Assembly (NCBI GenBank): GCA_023313575.1
Contig: JAJTTP010000001.1
Span: forward strand, 4,154,001 to 4,218,000
Direction: 5' to 3'
Source: Eutypella sp. D-1
Lineage: Eukaryota; Ascomycota; Sordariomycetes; Xylariales; Diatrypaceae
DNA: 64,000 nucleotides
A program made the translations under genes and the position numbers. The notes beneath the pieces are model-generated. The model worked only from the letters and a program-made list of their open reading frames with translations. It was not told where the DNA came from and made no database searches. The first letter of the stretch is position 1, and the number at the start of each line of letters is the position of its first letter. Positions 1 through 11,713 of the stretch are shown here, one piece after another.

Positions 1-465
1 CGAGCTGCGAGGCCAGCTTGCCTGCCGGGGAGGAGGACTTGGCCGCTCTCGCCTGTATTTTCTGTCAGTATTCTATTCTATCCTTTTTTTCCCTTCCGAG
101 ACCCCTTCCCCCCAACCCCTATTATGTGACCTTTTTCCTCATTGGTAGACGACAGATTAGGAAGAGAAGGGGGTAGGGCTAAATCGAAGTAAGTGAGCGA
201 GCGTCCTTACCTCAGCAGCCTCCGCGGCTTTCCGACGCGCCTCATCGGGGCCCTCCGACGACGACCCTCCTCCTGCTCCTGCTCCGCCGCCCCGGCCTCC
301 ACCCCCTAGCGTCCTCGGCGGACCGCCGACCTTGGAAGGTGACGGCGCGATCGCGCCGGGTGGCACCGGGGCGCGCTGCGGCTGGCCCGGGGGCGGCGCG
401 GACCCAAGAACGCGGCCCGGTTGCGCGAAGGCGTCGCCGTCGGACTTGCCGCATATATTGCCCAT
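1..465 (-). CDS. Small N-myristoylated protein with a VCP/p97-interacting (SVIP-like) motif, 3' end outside the window
   Basis: Unnamed gene; only its 5' part is present. Exon 1 is 465-211 and exon 2 runs from 52 off the left edge, joined through a 158-nt GT-AG intron (donor GTAAGG, acceptor TACAG) in phase 0. The protein starts MGNICGK: Gly2 fits an N-myristoylation signal and Cys5 could be palmitoylated, so membrane attachment is likely. A Gly/Pro-rich low-complexity linker (residues about 20-72) follows, then a helix-forming stretch RRKAAEAAEARAAK. The spliced peptide fits the VCP/p97-interacting motif Rx5AAx2R, and the motif is completed only after splicing. Myristoylation followed by this motif is the arrangement of animal SVIP, which recruits p97/Cdc48 to membranes. 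The motif and lipid signal are seen directly; the Cdc48 role is inferred. Confidence 0.7.
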
Positions 466-2772
466 GTTTTCCCCCCGTTTCTCCTTAGACGGGCAGACTG
501 GTAAGCTGGTCGTTAAGGGGGGGTATAGTTAGGGACTTGGGAGTATGACAGGAATGATAAATAAATGTAGATGGTTGGTTATATGGGTTATAAAAGTTGA
601 TTGATTGATTGATTAAGGAGACTGTATGCGGGCGCAGATGCTGTCGCAGTCGGTCACAGTTGCGGTTGCGAGATCACGAGGCTTGCGCAGCCTCAGCTAA
701 GGCGCTTGGCGCAGGCAGCCCCGGAAACTGATTAGAGAGTATCGACGGCCCGGGAATTAAAGCTAATAAAAAATGTTCTAACTACCTAGGTAGGTAATAC
801 TCGAATAATTATTCCAGTATATTTCAAGTAGTCAATTACCCATTACTAGAATCTACATAGACAGCGAATATAATTCAGCCTTTCATGGACGGAATTAAAT
901 ACTAATAGAGATGCCGTTTTCCCTTACAAGTTCCAGCTCCTAAAGTTTACTGTCTGGAGGTGACTGTCGAACAGCCCAGACAGCCAGCCAAGATTTGGCG
1001 GTGGTAAGAATGCGCTTGGTTTCTGATTTGCTCAGACCCGTGCCACCTGCCGTTCATTAACTGAGAGTGGGGGCGGGGCAGAAGAGTACCTAGGTACTTA
1101 CAAATTACTATGCAGTGGAGGAGGTAACAGGAGGTGTTCTTAGCACATGATACTCAGATGTACCTAGGTACCTGCATTCAATTATATAATAATCAGGAAT
1201 ATCTCCTGATTACACATTTATTCGACTACCTGAACCTGAAGATTGCCTATGTCTTTTGGGAACATGAGCAGCCAAGTAGTAAAGATAGAAATGAATACTT
1301 AGCTTAAGCATGTAGGAGTTCAGCCGGGTATCTACTCTAGGTAGGTCGGTGGTATGTCTGATTACCTACCTAGGTACATATTAGTACGTAGCTCTAACCC
1401 GAAAACAGCCTCGCATATGTCCCCACTTAACAGCCTATCCAACTTTGGAATAGATTGTTCCAATCATTCATAATGCAAAATAATCAAAATTGGGCCCGGC
1501 GGCTGTCCTGAAGCCTGGCAGCTGCCCGGCTCGTACCATTAGGGGGACCATAAAAAACCAACCAACTTGAAGGTGAAAGTCATCCATACATAATTGCTTC
1601 ACTGATCATAGCCCTGGATATCCAGCCCCGATATCCAGCCTCGCTGCAAAGTCAGCCTAGAATCAACAGAAAATCATCGTTCTGATAGAATCACTCGATG
1701 AAAACTTAAGGTGTGTATTACCCGAAAAGTCTGACTGTGGGTCTAGTTTTGAGAAAACATACGAACTAACTAAATCCCCGAATCAGGTACACACGTCCGT
1801 CTAGGTATAAACCAAACGACGTGCAGCCTAGGAGAAAAGGGCTAAGAAGAACTTATCAGAAAAAAGTTTCTTTGGTCAATGGATAGATTCAATGGATCTA
1901 TGGATCAATTGAGGACGATGGAGACAATGCAATGACGCTACCCAAATATTCGAGCGGGTTGCGCAGATCTGGTTGGTGGCTGTCTTTATAGGTGGCCATC
2001 AAGGTTCTCAGACACTCCTCCAGTCGTCCAGTGTTCCTCCAGCCCTGGGAGGAAAGTAATGCAGGCTTGCAGGGTTCTTTCCAACGTTTCCCATACTGGT
2101 TCCGGGTTCCTCACATGTCGGCGATAGGCGGGAGCGGAACCTCATCACTTATTGTCACTTCCAACATTAAGTAACTACCAGCAATACCCGGCCAGCATTG
2201 TATACCTACTACCTTTACTACTACCTACATACCAGCAAGAAAAACCAGGTAGGTACCTACAAAATTACAGCCAGGGAAGGTAGATGTAATAGTTACTCCG
2301 CCTGTTTTTTTCTTGCGCACGAATCCGAATCCTGATATCCGGTTGTCTTATATACATACCATACCATCCCCCTCCTCCCCTTCCGCCAGGGTCCCAGCTA
2401 CTACGTATGTACGAGAGCCTCCTCCTCTGACGATCTGCCGTTCTTATCCAAGACCACTTTTCCCCGGACAGAGAGCGAGCTTTGGTCCAGAATCACCGTC
2501 ATATCTGTCGATCCTTACCTGGTTATGCCCAGAGTTTCCCACAGCCAACACCTGAGTTACCGGCTGACTGACTGGCTAACTAACTGACTACCCGCCTTCA
2601 TAAAACTCTTCTCTTGCCTTCTGGACCCTTAAACTATCCCGGCTGAACTCTGTTTGTGCGCTCGTACCACTTACTGCGCAGTATTCTCCCGATCTCATAT
2701 ATATTCATATACGTCCATAGTACTAAGGTCGTAGCCGACGATCCTGTAAATACCTTCTCTTCCCTTTGGAAT
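466..2772. other. Intergenic region between divergent genes; rich in CCTAGG palindromes
   Basis: This 2.3-kb stretch separates the divergently transcribed SVIP-like and zinc-regulator genes and must hold both promoters. No convincing coding region is seen; an 80-codon open frame at 2313-2555 is low-complexity leader sequence. The stretch contains repeated short palindromes such as ACCTAGGT (near 785, 1088, 1160 and 1370). A TTGAAGGT word at 1567-1574 resembles part of the zinc-responsive element bound by Zap1-type factors. Confidence 0.6.
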
Positions 2773-4613
2773 ATGGACGACCCCCACCACCACGGAGACC
2801 CAGAATATGATCCCAATTACGGTCTTCCTGCCCTCTCGCCTTCATCTACTCTGGCCAGGTTCAGCGCTACCCCCGCTATCAGCAATCATGACTCTGATCC
2901 CACCTTCTCATATGGACTACCTACTCTGGAAACCATCGCGCCGTCGTCGCTAAATGCTTTTCACACTTCTCATGATGATTCTTGTATCGATACTTGCATA
3001 GCAAAAGATTTTAACCCCCAGCCGCTCCATAGGGGTCCATACACGCCATCTCATGGTCATAGACCGCGCTTGTCGACCTCCTCTATGATACGCCCTCACT
3101 ACCAACTGGAAAATAATGCATTCACAGCACCAATTCCGGACTTCGACTTTTTCTCCCAGTACTTCTTTCCAGAAATGAAATTCAATATGGAAACCAACGT
3201 CAAGCCCCCACCTCTTCTCCCATATAGCGGCCATCAGGTCTCTGGGCCTCTTGACCCAACTTCCACCCCTGGCCTCCTTCAACAATGCGCTGTCGCCGAT
3301 GACTGCGTCTCTGTTGATTGTAGCCAGGTCTCGTGTTCAAGCAACTGCTGCTCGCGGGTCTGCCAGGACAATGATTGTACGGAAGGCACGCCGTGTAACG
3401 ACGTGGCGTGCTTCGACGATGATATCCAGCCATCCCTCGATCACATATTCGACTTCCCGGACTGGCACTCCCCGATGGGCCATGGCCAGAGACACACTGG
3501 CGAGGCACACAATCAGCCATGCAACCATACTAATGCAGAGCATGATGTTGCTTTCACACTGAGAGACCTGAAGGAGCCAGCCACTTCAGACCTACCGGAA
3601 CAATCTGGGGTCTACCAATTCGAATGCCCTTTCCTCGACCCTACCGAACAACCAGCTACCGAGAACGACCGTACCTTCTCTCTAGGTCATGACCATTTAG
3701 GCTCGTTATATGGCACCACGATCAATCTAGACTCAAGTGCACCAAAGACGCAGATCGAAGTGCCATCTGAGACGCCGGAAGCGGCGCAGCATGTATGTAG
3801 CTGGGTTATCTCATCTGACAGAGAGTCGGGGGCGGAGAAGGTCTGTGGCCAGGTCTTCAATGACAGTGTCTCTTTAAACGACCATCTATGCGCAGAGCAC
3901 ATCAGTCGATTGTCCGCCAAGACGAAGTATGTGTGCCACTGGAAAGGTTGTTCACGTGGTGACGATCAAGGATTCGCCTCGCGAAACAAGCTGAAGCGTC
4001 ATATCACAACACATACAGCCTGTACGTGATTTTGCCTACAACTTATTATGGAGTAGTCACTAACCAGCGTATTAGATAAACCTTTTACTTGCCAGGAGTG
4101 CGGCGAGGGTTTCTCAGCACAGCAGGCCCTCGACCAACACCGGAGAACGCACACTGGTGAGAAGCCATACAAATGTACAGAGCCGGGCTGCAACAAGTCT
4201 TTCAAGCAGAAAAGCGCACTGAGTGAGTAATCTCATCCAAACCCTTCCCCTAATTAGCGACTGACAAGAGGGCGTGAACCCAAATAGCTATGCACATACG
4301 CACGCACACGGGCGAGAAGCCGCTCAAGTGCGAGATCTGCGGCAAATGCTTTTGTGAGTCGTCGAACCTGTCGAAGCACCGAAAGACGCACAACCCGGAC
4401 TACAAGTTCAAGTGCGACGAGCCCGGGTGCGATAGCCAATTCATCCGCATTGACCAGCTGCGCCGGCACCAGGCCAAGCACACACGCCAGCGCAAGCAGC
4501 GGAGCCGCGCCCGTTCCCAGGCCGGCCTTCTCACCCCCTCGGACGACCTAACACCCTCCGACGGCGCCACGCCGCTGTACCCCGTCGCGCTGGAAGGCGA
4601 GGATCTGGTTTGA
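2773..4613 (+). CDS. zap1: Zinc-responsive C2H2 transcription factor, Zap1/ZafA-like
   Basis: Probable nuclear activator of zinc-uptake genes, 573 aa. Exons 2773-4021, 4076-4222 and 4288-4613 join in frame; both introns (54 and 65 nt) carry branch sites (CTAAC, CTGAC). The start is the ATG giving [13 protein letters not shown]; the upstream in-frame extension lacks an ATG. Residues about 172-214 are cysteine-rich (eleven Cys, including [10 protein letters not shown]), like the zinc-sensing Cys-rich regions of Zap1/ZafA. From Cys342 onward lies an array of C2H2 fingers. The first two are atypical, with long spacers (VCSW..., VCHWKGC), followed by classical ones with TGEKP linkers. The signature [13 protein letters not shown] matches the Zap1/ZafA family closely. 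A short Ser/Thr/Pro tail ends the protein. The TTGAAGGT word in its own promoter would suit autoregulation but is weak evidence. Confidence 0.88.
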
Positions 4614-6703
4614 TGTTTACGAATGCTTATCTAAGTGTGGGCCTCTGGGACTATCGAGTAATCTCGAAATGCATACTTTCGACTGATCCAAGGCCACTTG
4701 CGACCGAAGAAGCTAGAGACATGGACTGAACATAACGGTAGGACTTCATAGCGTCTATGCGCGTCGTGGCCACGATATGCATGTGTCGGAACTAGCCAGG
4801 GGGAGGAAATTAAGAACGAGGACCCTACTAGCTACCGACCGTCTACCTTTGCATTCATGTTTGTAAGAGCCAAAGAGGGCATCATTAGGCGTTTGGGGGG
4901 CTCAAAACCTGGCTTGCTTTAGCCGGTTCGGCTTTATTTTGGTCTTTTTAAGGAGGGAAAGCATATCATCATGTCTCGACCCATTAGGGTTTCCTACGAC
5001 ATCGTACACCGCTAGGTACCTACCTACGTATTTACTTACCTACGTAGGTAGCTATTGAGCATGCCAGCCGCGCCGGGCGATCAAATCTCTCGGCCTCGAA
5101 GGCATGTCCTATATATATACTACACGCGTCCTTTCGCGGACGTTATTTGCAAGTACACAGGGTCGATAGGAGGTTAATGGAAAACAAGAAGACTTTATTA
5201 ATATATACACACTTGCACGTGACATACGCATGTATCATGGGAAGAAGCTGACAACAACGAACGAGTCCAGCTATATAAAACGGCACGCGTGCCTATTTGT
5301 ACGTAGATGTAGTCTGTCTGTCTGTCTGTCTGTCTGTCTATAGTGCAAAATAACACACACGAACGCGTAGTACTCCCAAGCCTAGGCCTGAGCCCCAAGC
5401 ATAGAACTTGATCAAAACAGACTTTTCTGCCCAGGTATTGCAGATGGTCTTTTTCCGATATATATATATATATATACGTGGGCAGCTGGAGTAGGGACGC
5501 TGGCGAGGATGATACTTATGATCTGCTGGTCTCCCCCTCTCGCTAAAGCGTCATAGATTTGGAAAATCACCGGCTTGACATGGGCTAGCTAGCCAGGTAA
5601 ATAAATAAAACATGCCCGATGCTCGCTCGGACGGCTGTACATGCTGGCCCCCCAATCCTTCTCGAAGGGAATGGTGCCTCTATTTTTCAGTCGAGTTGCA
5701 GAGATGGGGGTTCCATATCATCATCACCGCGGCCACCACCACCACCACCACCACATATACACAAGAATATAGCCCTCGAGCGAGGGCGGATTCTCTTCCT
5801 GGTCCTAGACATACATATAATGATCACCCGGGCAGAAAAGTAAAAACAAGAGCGAGTAGTATGCACAGGTACGAGACGATACCCTAGTGCATGTTGCTGG
5901 GCCGGGCTTTTTTTTTTGGGGGGGGGGGGGGGGGGGTTGTCACGGTGTTGTTGTCTGCTCTACATGCAGCGCTGGGTGAAAGGGTTGACGGGCGCGGGTA
6001 GCGGGCCGTCGATTGCCAATGCAATGCACTAACAACCTGCCATCAAACTTGCGGTCCTATCTACCTAGACGATAGCCGGAACGCGCAGACTGAAATTATA
6101 CACCTACCTGCCTATTGATTGTTCACGATGAGTCGGTTTCCCCTGTGGCCAGGTATCTAGACGGCACTCGTCTCGTACCGCTCTTATCCTAGATATCCTT
6201 GTTAAATAGTGAACAAGACCGATGCATCTTCGACGTTGGAAAGGTAGCTGGGTCGCGTTCTAAGGGGGGAGGGGGAGGGGAGGTTGAGTGTCAAGAATAT
6301 GCTCCAGGAGTCCAGGTAACATCATAATGCCAGAAAACATTACAGATAGTCGGTTCATCAGGATGGACAAGAGCAGGGATTGGGTCATACATATCACATA
6401 ATTCAGGTGGAATATTCGTGACTTCGTGGTTTCCTTCTTTTTTTTGGGGTTGTTTTGTTCCTTTCGCACTAAGTTTTGCGATGTCTTTTTTTTTTCTTTC
6501 TTCATTCGCATGTGCAGCTACGTGGGCTGCAGAGTTATACCTCGTAAACACCTTATGAACCGAGAGAAACCTTTTTGTGATGCCATGCAAATATCAAACC
6601 CCGTGCCTCAGGAATGAACCAACGACGTTTCACCATCCATCCATCCGAAACGAAACAGCAACACTTCTAAATCCATCTCCCCCCAGGCGAGAAGAAAACG
6701 CAA
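4614..6703. other. Convergent intergenic region with simple repeats
   Basis: The region lies between the 3' ends of the zinc regulator (+) and the L35 gene (-). No gene is recognised. It contains CCTAGG/ACGTAGGTA palindromes near 5010-5050, a (TGTC)n run at about 5311-5338, a TA-repeat at 5457-5475, a CCA-type trinucleotide run near 5730-5755 and a long T-then-G homopolymer at 5908-5936. Open frames of 74-99 codons here are low-complexity and lack homology that I recognise. Confidence 0.6.
5908..5936. repeat. Homopolymer junction: about ten T followed by about nineteen G
   Basis: An unbroken T run passes directly into an unbroken G run. Such tracts are replication- and sequencing-prone, so the exact lengths should be treated as uncertain. 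Confidence 0.9.
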
Positions 6704-6775
6704 TCAAGCAGCCTGCGGTAGGTTCGAACGTCAGCATCGCGTATCATTAAGAAGGGCTGATACGTAGAGAGAGAA

Positions 6776-6807
<32 letters not shown>

Positions 6808-7813
6808 GAAGGGGAAATCATACCTTAACGGCGTAGTTCCGTTGAGGGAAGTGCGTCTGGCGCTTCTTCGTCTTCTCCAGGGTCTTGGACTTCTCCTCAG
6901 GCGACAGACGGCGACGGATAGCACGGGTCTGCTTCGGACGGAGGTCGAGGGGAAGGTACTTCTTGTTCTTGTAGAAGATGCGGAGTTGCGAGCGCTGCTT
7001 GAGGTTGACGACGGTCAGGGTGCGGGCGATGGACTTGCGGAGGTCGTGGCTATATTAAGAGGAAGGAGGAAGCACGATATGGTTAGTTTTTTCTTTTTTT
7101 CCTAGTCTTTTCGTTCTTGTCTCGGGTTCGGGTTTGGGTTCGGGTTCGGGTTCGATTTTGTTCTCCCACTCCCATTCACGTCGCTAGCTCGTAGATGGGC
7201 GAAAACCGGGGGAAGAAGGGGGGGGGGAATTCATTGCTCACATTCGGTTCAGCTTGGTACCGGACGACGTGACCTTCTGGATTCTCAGCTGACCCAGCTC
7301 GGCCTTCAGCTCCCCGAGGGTCTTAAGAAGATCCTCCTTGCTCTTGCTCCAGAGAGCGCCGGTCTTGACCTTGGGCGATGACTATATAAGACGGGGGAAA
7401 AGGCAAATGGTTAGCAGCGATATCGTGGGAAAAATGAATGGAATGTGCGCGTCTGTGCCCGCGTCTGTGTGTGTGTGTGTGTGTGTGCATGTCGTGTGCG
7501 TATTTGTGTCGGCGATCGTTCGAATGTTCGAATGAGATAACCCGCGCGTATATATGGCCATTTCCGTTCCCAATTCCTTTCTTTGTTCCCCCCCCTTTTT
7601 AATAATCATCATATTGAAATCCTCCTCCTCCTCTTCCTCCTCCTTCCCCTGCCCCTCTGATTCGTCTTTTCCTCCTCTTTCTCGAACTCGAAGCCGGATA
7701 GATATTGGATTGTGTGTATTCGCAAGGCATCGCAGGCATCGCAAGGCCCAAGGCAATCGACCGATCACAAATAGCACTCGAGCAATTCGGGAAATAAATT
7801 GAAAACTTACCAT
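6704..7813 (-). CDS. rpl35: 60S ribosomal protein L35 (uL29)
   Basis: Component of the large ribosomal subunit near the polypeptide exit tunnel, 125 aa, the usual length. Exons 7813-7811, 7381-7242, 7049-6824 and 6712-6704 give a continuous protein beginning [19 protein letters not shown]. It contains the family signatures [13 protein letters not shown] and [19 protein letters not shown], and ends NYAVKAA. The first exon is the start codon alone (ATG then GTAAGT) and the last exon codes only two alanines and the stop. Intron-rich, ATG-only first exons are common in fungal ribosomal protein genes. The 429-nt first intron holds CT/GT simple repeats and the last intron a long pyrimidine tract. 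Reading through the introns gives several spurious long open frames on this strand. Confidence 0.95.
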
Positions 7814-8054
7814 CTTGACTGATAGGGATGTTGGCGTTGTTAGATTGGGTGGTCGTGGTCGTGGTCGTGGTCGTAGTGGTGGTCGTGTGTTGTCCAGATG
7901 TGCCGCCTGAGTTAAGGTGGGAGGTGCTCGGATCCTGGAACTCGGCAAAAATTGAGGTTTGGGAATGTCAGACACAGAAAAAAAGAATTTACCAAAATTG
8001 TAGTGGGCTGGTACTTAGGGCTTTTTTTTGTTTTTTTTGGGTTGGGGTGGGGGT

Positions 8055-8712
8055 TTAAATGGGTTTAGCGGGTCCGCTTCTTACAGAATTGGTACTAGTG
8101 CTGCCGGTAGTACTGCCAGCTGCTGCCACATTGGTTGCACCTGTCACAGCTGCCAGTCTCTGATGGGCCTGTTGGAGATTGGTTCCCACACTACCTAGAT
8201 CAGGTGGCGCAGCACCTGCAGGAGTAGAAGGAGTGGGAGGCGCAGCAGTAGTAGTAGCAGTAGTACGAGGCAGTCCAAACTGTGGCTGACGTAGTGGCAC
8301 TCCACCCAGTTTCTTCAAGTAGAACAATTCTCCAGTCTTCTCAGCCTTAGGTGCTTTGGGAGTGGTAGATCCCTTGCTAGTAAGCTTCTGGCCTTCAGGG
8401 GTCTTAGGACGGTCAACTGCATAACCTCGTTAGTTTCATCAATCTGCCTTTGTGATGTTATGATGCCCCTTTTCTCCATCAGCCAGCCTTACCATTCATG
8501 CCGGCCAGGTCAACACCAAGAGCAAGCACGTAATCCACAGAGAAAGCCGCAGGCTCCGAGGATGCGGTCTCAGTGCTGCTGCTTTGAGTGACGCCGGTTT
8601 CGCCAGAATCGGCTCCGGTAGACGAAGTCTCGTTGGTCTTGTTCGCCTTGGGGGAATGCTCCTCGTTGTTATAGTGCTCGTGATCACCACCGGCACCACC
8701 ACTAGCAGACAT
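8055..8712 (-). CDS. Low-complexity protein of unknown function
   Basis: I do not recognise this gene. Two exons, 8712-8493 and 8416-8055, join in phase 1 through a 76-nt intron (GTAAGG ... TATGCAG) to give 193 aa. The first 55 residues are hydrophilic, rich in Ser, Thr, Glu and Asn. A short ordered-looking segment (FSVDYVLALGVDLAGMNG) spans the splice junction. A Lys/Thr/Pro stretch follows, then GELFYLKKLGGVPLRQPQF, the most conserved-looking part. The C-terminal 80 residues are an Ala/Thr/Pro/Ser-rich tail. There is no signal peptide and no membrane segment. It lies 241 bp upstream of, and on the same strand as, the L35 gene. Clean splice sites and an intact frame support a real gene; no function can be proposed. 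Confidence 0.6.
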
Positions 8713-10542
8713 GGTTGTTGCAATGCTCCAGCTGGTGAGAGAGAGGGAGTATACTGTGAAATGTCTGAAGTGCGTCAGTTTTGGTTTCTATCCGCAACCC
8801 AGCAGAAAGCTATATAGGGTCTGAGACTAGATATGTGTGTAGGTGTAGGTGTGGTGGGTGGTAGGAGAAAAGAGGAAGGAGGAAAGAAAGAAGAAGTGGG
8901 AAAGGAAGCTTAGGGTGTGTAAAAGTTCTTGTGTTTTCTTTTGGTCTGCAGGTAGCACTCGCCCATGACATCGCCTGTACGTATACAAAAATGTGATTTG
9001 AAGAACTGCCTGAAACGAGTTCCAAGGAATACTTACAGAGACAACCCGCTCAACTCGGCTTTAGTTCTATGTAGATCTAGGCCCTTGCACTGTATTTGAA
9101 AGTATAGTTGACAAGAGCAGGCTTGCCAGCATGCAGGTTGAAGAAAATATGTTGTAGAAAGAAAGAAGTTCCAGTGTGGAAGGAGGCGGCAGAAGGTAAA
9201 CTTGGAGACCACCTTGGAGGTCTGAGCTAAGTCCCTCGTGCTCGCAGCAGTAGCAGCAGTTACAGATTATTGTGTACCAGTATAACATGCGAGCGTCAAA
9301 GGAATAACTAACAGTGAATCAGTTACCTGTTCAGTTGAGTGTGCTTCCATCCATTGACAAGCAAAGAATTAAGAGTGACTTGTTACTTTGCTTAGATCCC
9401 AACATGGTCCTACAGCTTTAGTCTGATCATTATGTACCATTATGTTTGCTATGATCTACTTATATTCACTCTCTTTTACATCAGCCCTGCTGAATTTCTA
9501 GTGAATTCGCCATGAAGCCCAAGACTTTACTTTACTGCATCATACTATCATCAAATATTTGCACAAGCAAATCCAAAGGTGATGAGGATAGCAAGACAGC
9601 AACCTGTGAAAATGTTCCTCACAATTGATTCTACAGCCCTGTGAACAAACCTTTCTTCTTTGGGAGAGGGAATGAAATACATATATCACAGTTATGGTGG
9701 CTGCAAAAGGGTCTGGGAGATGTATACACGTACACGCCCCCTACACACCCCCCTTCGTTTCCCAGCCCCACTCATTTTATCAAACCTCCTTTGTGGTATC
9801 TGACAGAAAGCCTGCGGCTTTGGGTAAGATACAAATGCTTTGTATTTCGCTTGTTTATCTTTGCATTTGACAGGAAGGACAATGGGCTCTGCGTAATTCT
9901 TCTCAGCCTTCGAGGTCTCTGAAGTCGTATTAAGGGACTACATAGCTAGGAGGGTCCTGGTATTCTGCTACTGGTAAACTTGGGTATCTCTTAATAGGAT
10001 GTTTCAGATGATATGCCTGGGTAGGTTCAAGCTATTCAACTATATGCGTACGCAGGTGCAACAACTCCCGCCGTTTGCTCGAAGAGCACTGCTCGTGCAG
10101 CCCGGACTCAATACACTTTCACTGGTTATCACTTGTTTCGAACACTTTTATACATCAAATTCCCTAATCACTTGCCTTTCATTGCGTTCGTTACATAGGC
10201 TGACTAGAACATTGGGACTAATTACACTGCACATGCGGTTCTTTCCATTTGGTTACAGAGTTACGATCGGTCACACGCCCATTTTTAATAATAGTTTCTC
10301 CTCTTGTTCTATGAAACAAATCCTATGCCCTTTAAAAGTCTATTTTTTGCTACGACAATGTGAGAGCCACACTGAGAGCCACACTGGTTATCTTCCAACA
10401 AGACCACGATGCCCTCTTGTCTTAACCACTCAACACCTGGGAAAATATTGCCACTCTAAGACGAAGTCCCCAGGGATCGAAGCCTTTTGCAACAAATGGG
10501 CTCACGAGAGAGCTTGCAAGATGGCAGGAAACAAGGAGAGAC
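8713..10542. other. Intergenic region at the left border of the terpene cluster
   Basis: The stretch runs from the start of the unknown low-complexity gene to the 3' end of the terpene cyclase. A 206-codon open frame (9999-10619, +) begins with ATG but overlaps the cyclase antisense, has no recognisable domain and contains an internal 12-bp tandem duplication (10361-10384), so I do not call it a gene. Nothing else is evident. Confidence 0.55.
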
Positions 10543-11713
10543 TCAGTGGATCTGCGAGTACCGCAGGGTCAATCGGCTCCAGATCTCATTGCCTGACATT
10601 TGATACTCGGTCTCTTTGATATAGGCGCGCAAGGTAGGCGTATCCCGCTTTGAGAGGACGTGGTCAACTAATGTCTCGTGCACGATCTCCCACTCGCGGC
10701 ATAGCTTGTACAGCACGCGTTTGGCACTCTCGATAGGCATGAACGCCTCATCGGCCAAGATATCGACAGCATTCAGCATAGTGCTGCCCTCCTGGTTGAG
10801 CGCGGTGGCCTTCAACTCCTTGTCGTAGCTCCAGATGTCATTGATGACCGATATATGCCGCGCAGAGTTCTTGTCGATCGGGTCTACAAGCGCCCAATCT
10901 TCTTTAGTGAGGTGGAGGCCCTGCGTCCAGCAGATCAGGGCGCTCAGGAATCTAGTAGAGGGTGGCTAGGTGTAAGCAACCTGTTCATCCTAAACATACG
11001 CAATGCTCTCTCTTGGCTGTACGGGATCAGAAACTTACTCCTTGCCAACATCGTCCAGGCGGTAATCCAGGTATTGCTCCAAGTTCATCTTGGTAAGACG
11101 CCTTGGATCCGTCTGGGAGTTCATGAAGTCAAAGCAAGGCTGGAGCGTAGCATCAGCTAGCTCCTTATCGCACTTGCGAAAGCCTTGCCAGACATCATAC
11201 ATAATCCTGTTAGCAGCGATCTCGTTAGCGATTCCGTCAATCTTGTAGCCAGGGCAATAGACGAGAGCAGACTTACCACTCGGGAGGCGAAGTGCGGTCA
11301 GGAAGCACCTCGCCGCGGGCGAGGGCAATCAACTTGTCATTGAAGGCCCGGCCTTCCTTCAGTGACATGTTCTCGATGATGTCGTCGACGAGGAACAAGT
11401 GTGTCACCAACTCGCAGACGAGGCGTAGGCGGTCATCACGAGTATTAGGGAAGTAGTAGCAGGTGAAGCGGGGAAAGTCTGCGCCAATGAACTTCTTCCG
11501 CTCTTTTTCACCGGGGAAGGGCCAGGTGTCGAGGTAGAATTGATTAACTGCGTCAGCTACCTTGTCGGTGAGAGGGTGTGTGCGTACGACGAGCGCTGAG
11601 GCCGGAATTTGTAGCTTGTTGAAGTGCTCGGTAAAGGGCATCGTCTTGAAGGACTTGAAGGCGGCGTCGGCCGTCTTCGCCGGGGCGGCCACGGTGGGAA
11701 TTGTCTCGATCAT
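10543..11713 (-). CDS. Sesquiterpene cyclase, aristolochene-synthase type (class I)
   Basis: Likely cyclises farnesyl diphosphate to an aristolochene-type (eremophilane precursor) hydrocarbon in the cytosol. Exons 11713-11277, 11206-11039 and 10951-10543 join in frame to 337 aa, the normal length for this family. The Mg-binding aspartate-rich motif is D110-D-I-I-E114. The NSE triad is N239-D-I-W-S243-Y-D-K-E247, and an RY pair is present near residue 332. The segments VLPDRTSPPEW, YLDYRLDDVGKE and EYQMSGNEIWS closely match known aristolochene synthases of the PR-toxin type, as I remember that family. Exact product specificity cannot be read from motifs. It is transcribed divergently from a P450 across 624 bp and is the backbone enzyme of the cluster. 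No truncation or missing catalytic residue is seen. Confidence 0.9.

Noticed and set aside
6716..6730. GGTTCGAAC, resembling a tRNA T-loop
   Set aside because: It lies in the last L35 intron, and no acceptor stem, anticodon arm or D-arm can be paired around it. The similar GTTCGAATC near 34033 is inside a cluster intron.
7382..7975. 197-codon frame on the minus strand over the L35 first intron
   Set aside because: It reads through an intron and simple repeats; L35 splicing explains the coding content.
9211..9221. ACCTTGGAGGT, one mismatch from a zinc-response element
   Set aside because: It is upstream of a gene of unknown function rather than a zinc-related gene, and a single near-match is expected by chance.
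9999..10619. 206-codon open frame starting with ATG (+)
   Set aside because: It overlaps the cyclase 3' end in antisense, has no recognisable domain, and contains a small tandem duplication. It is probably a chance open frame.
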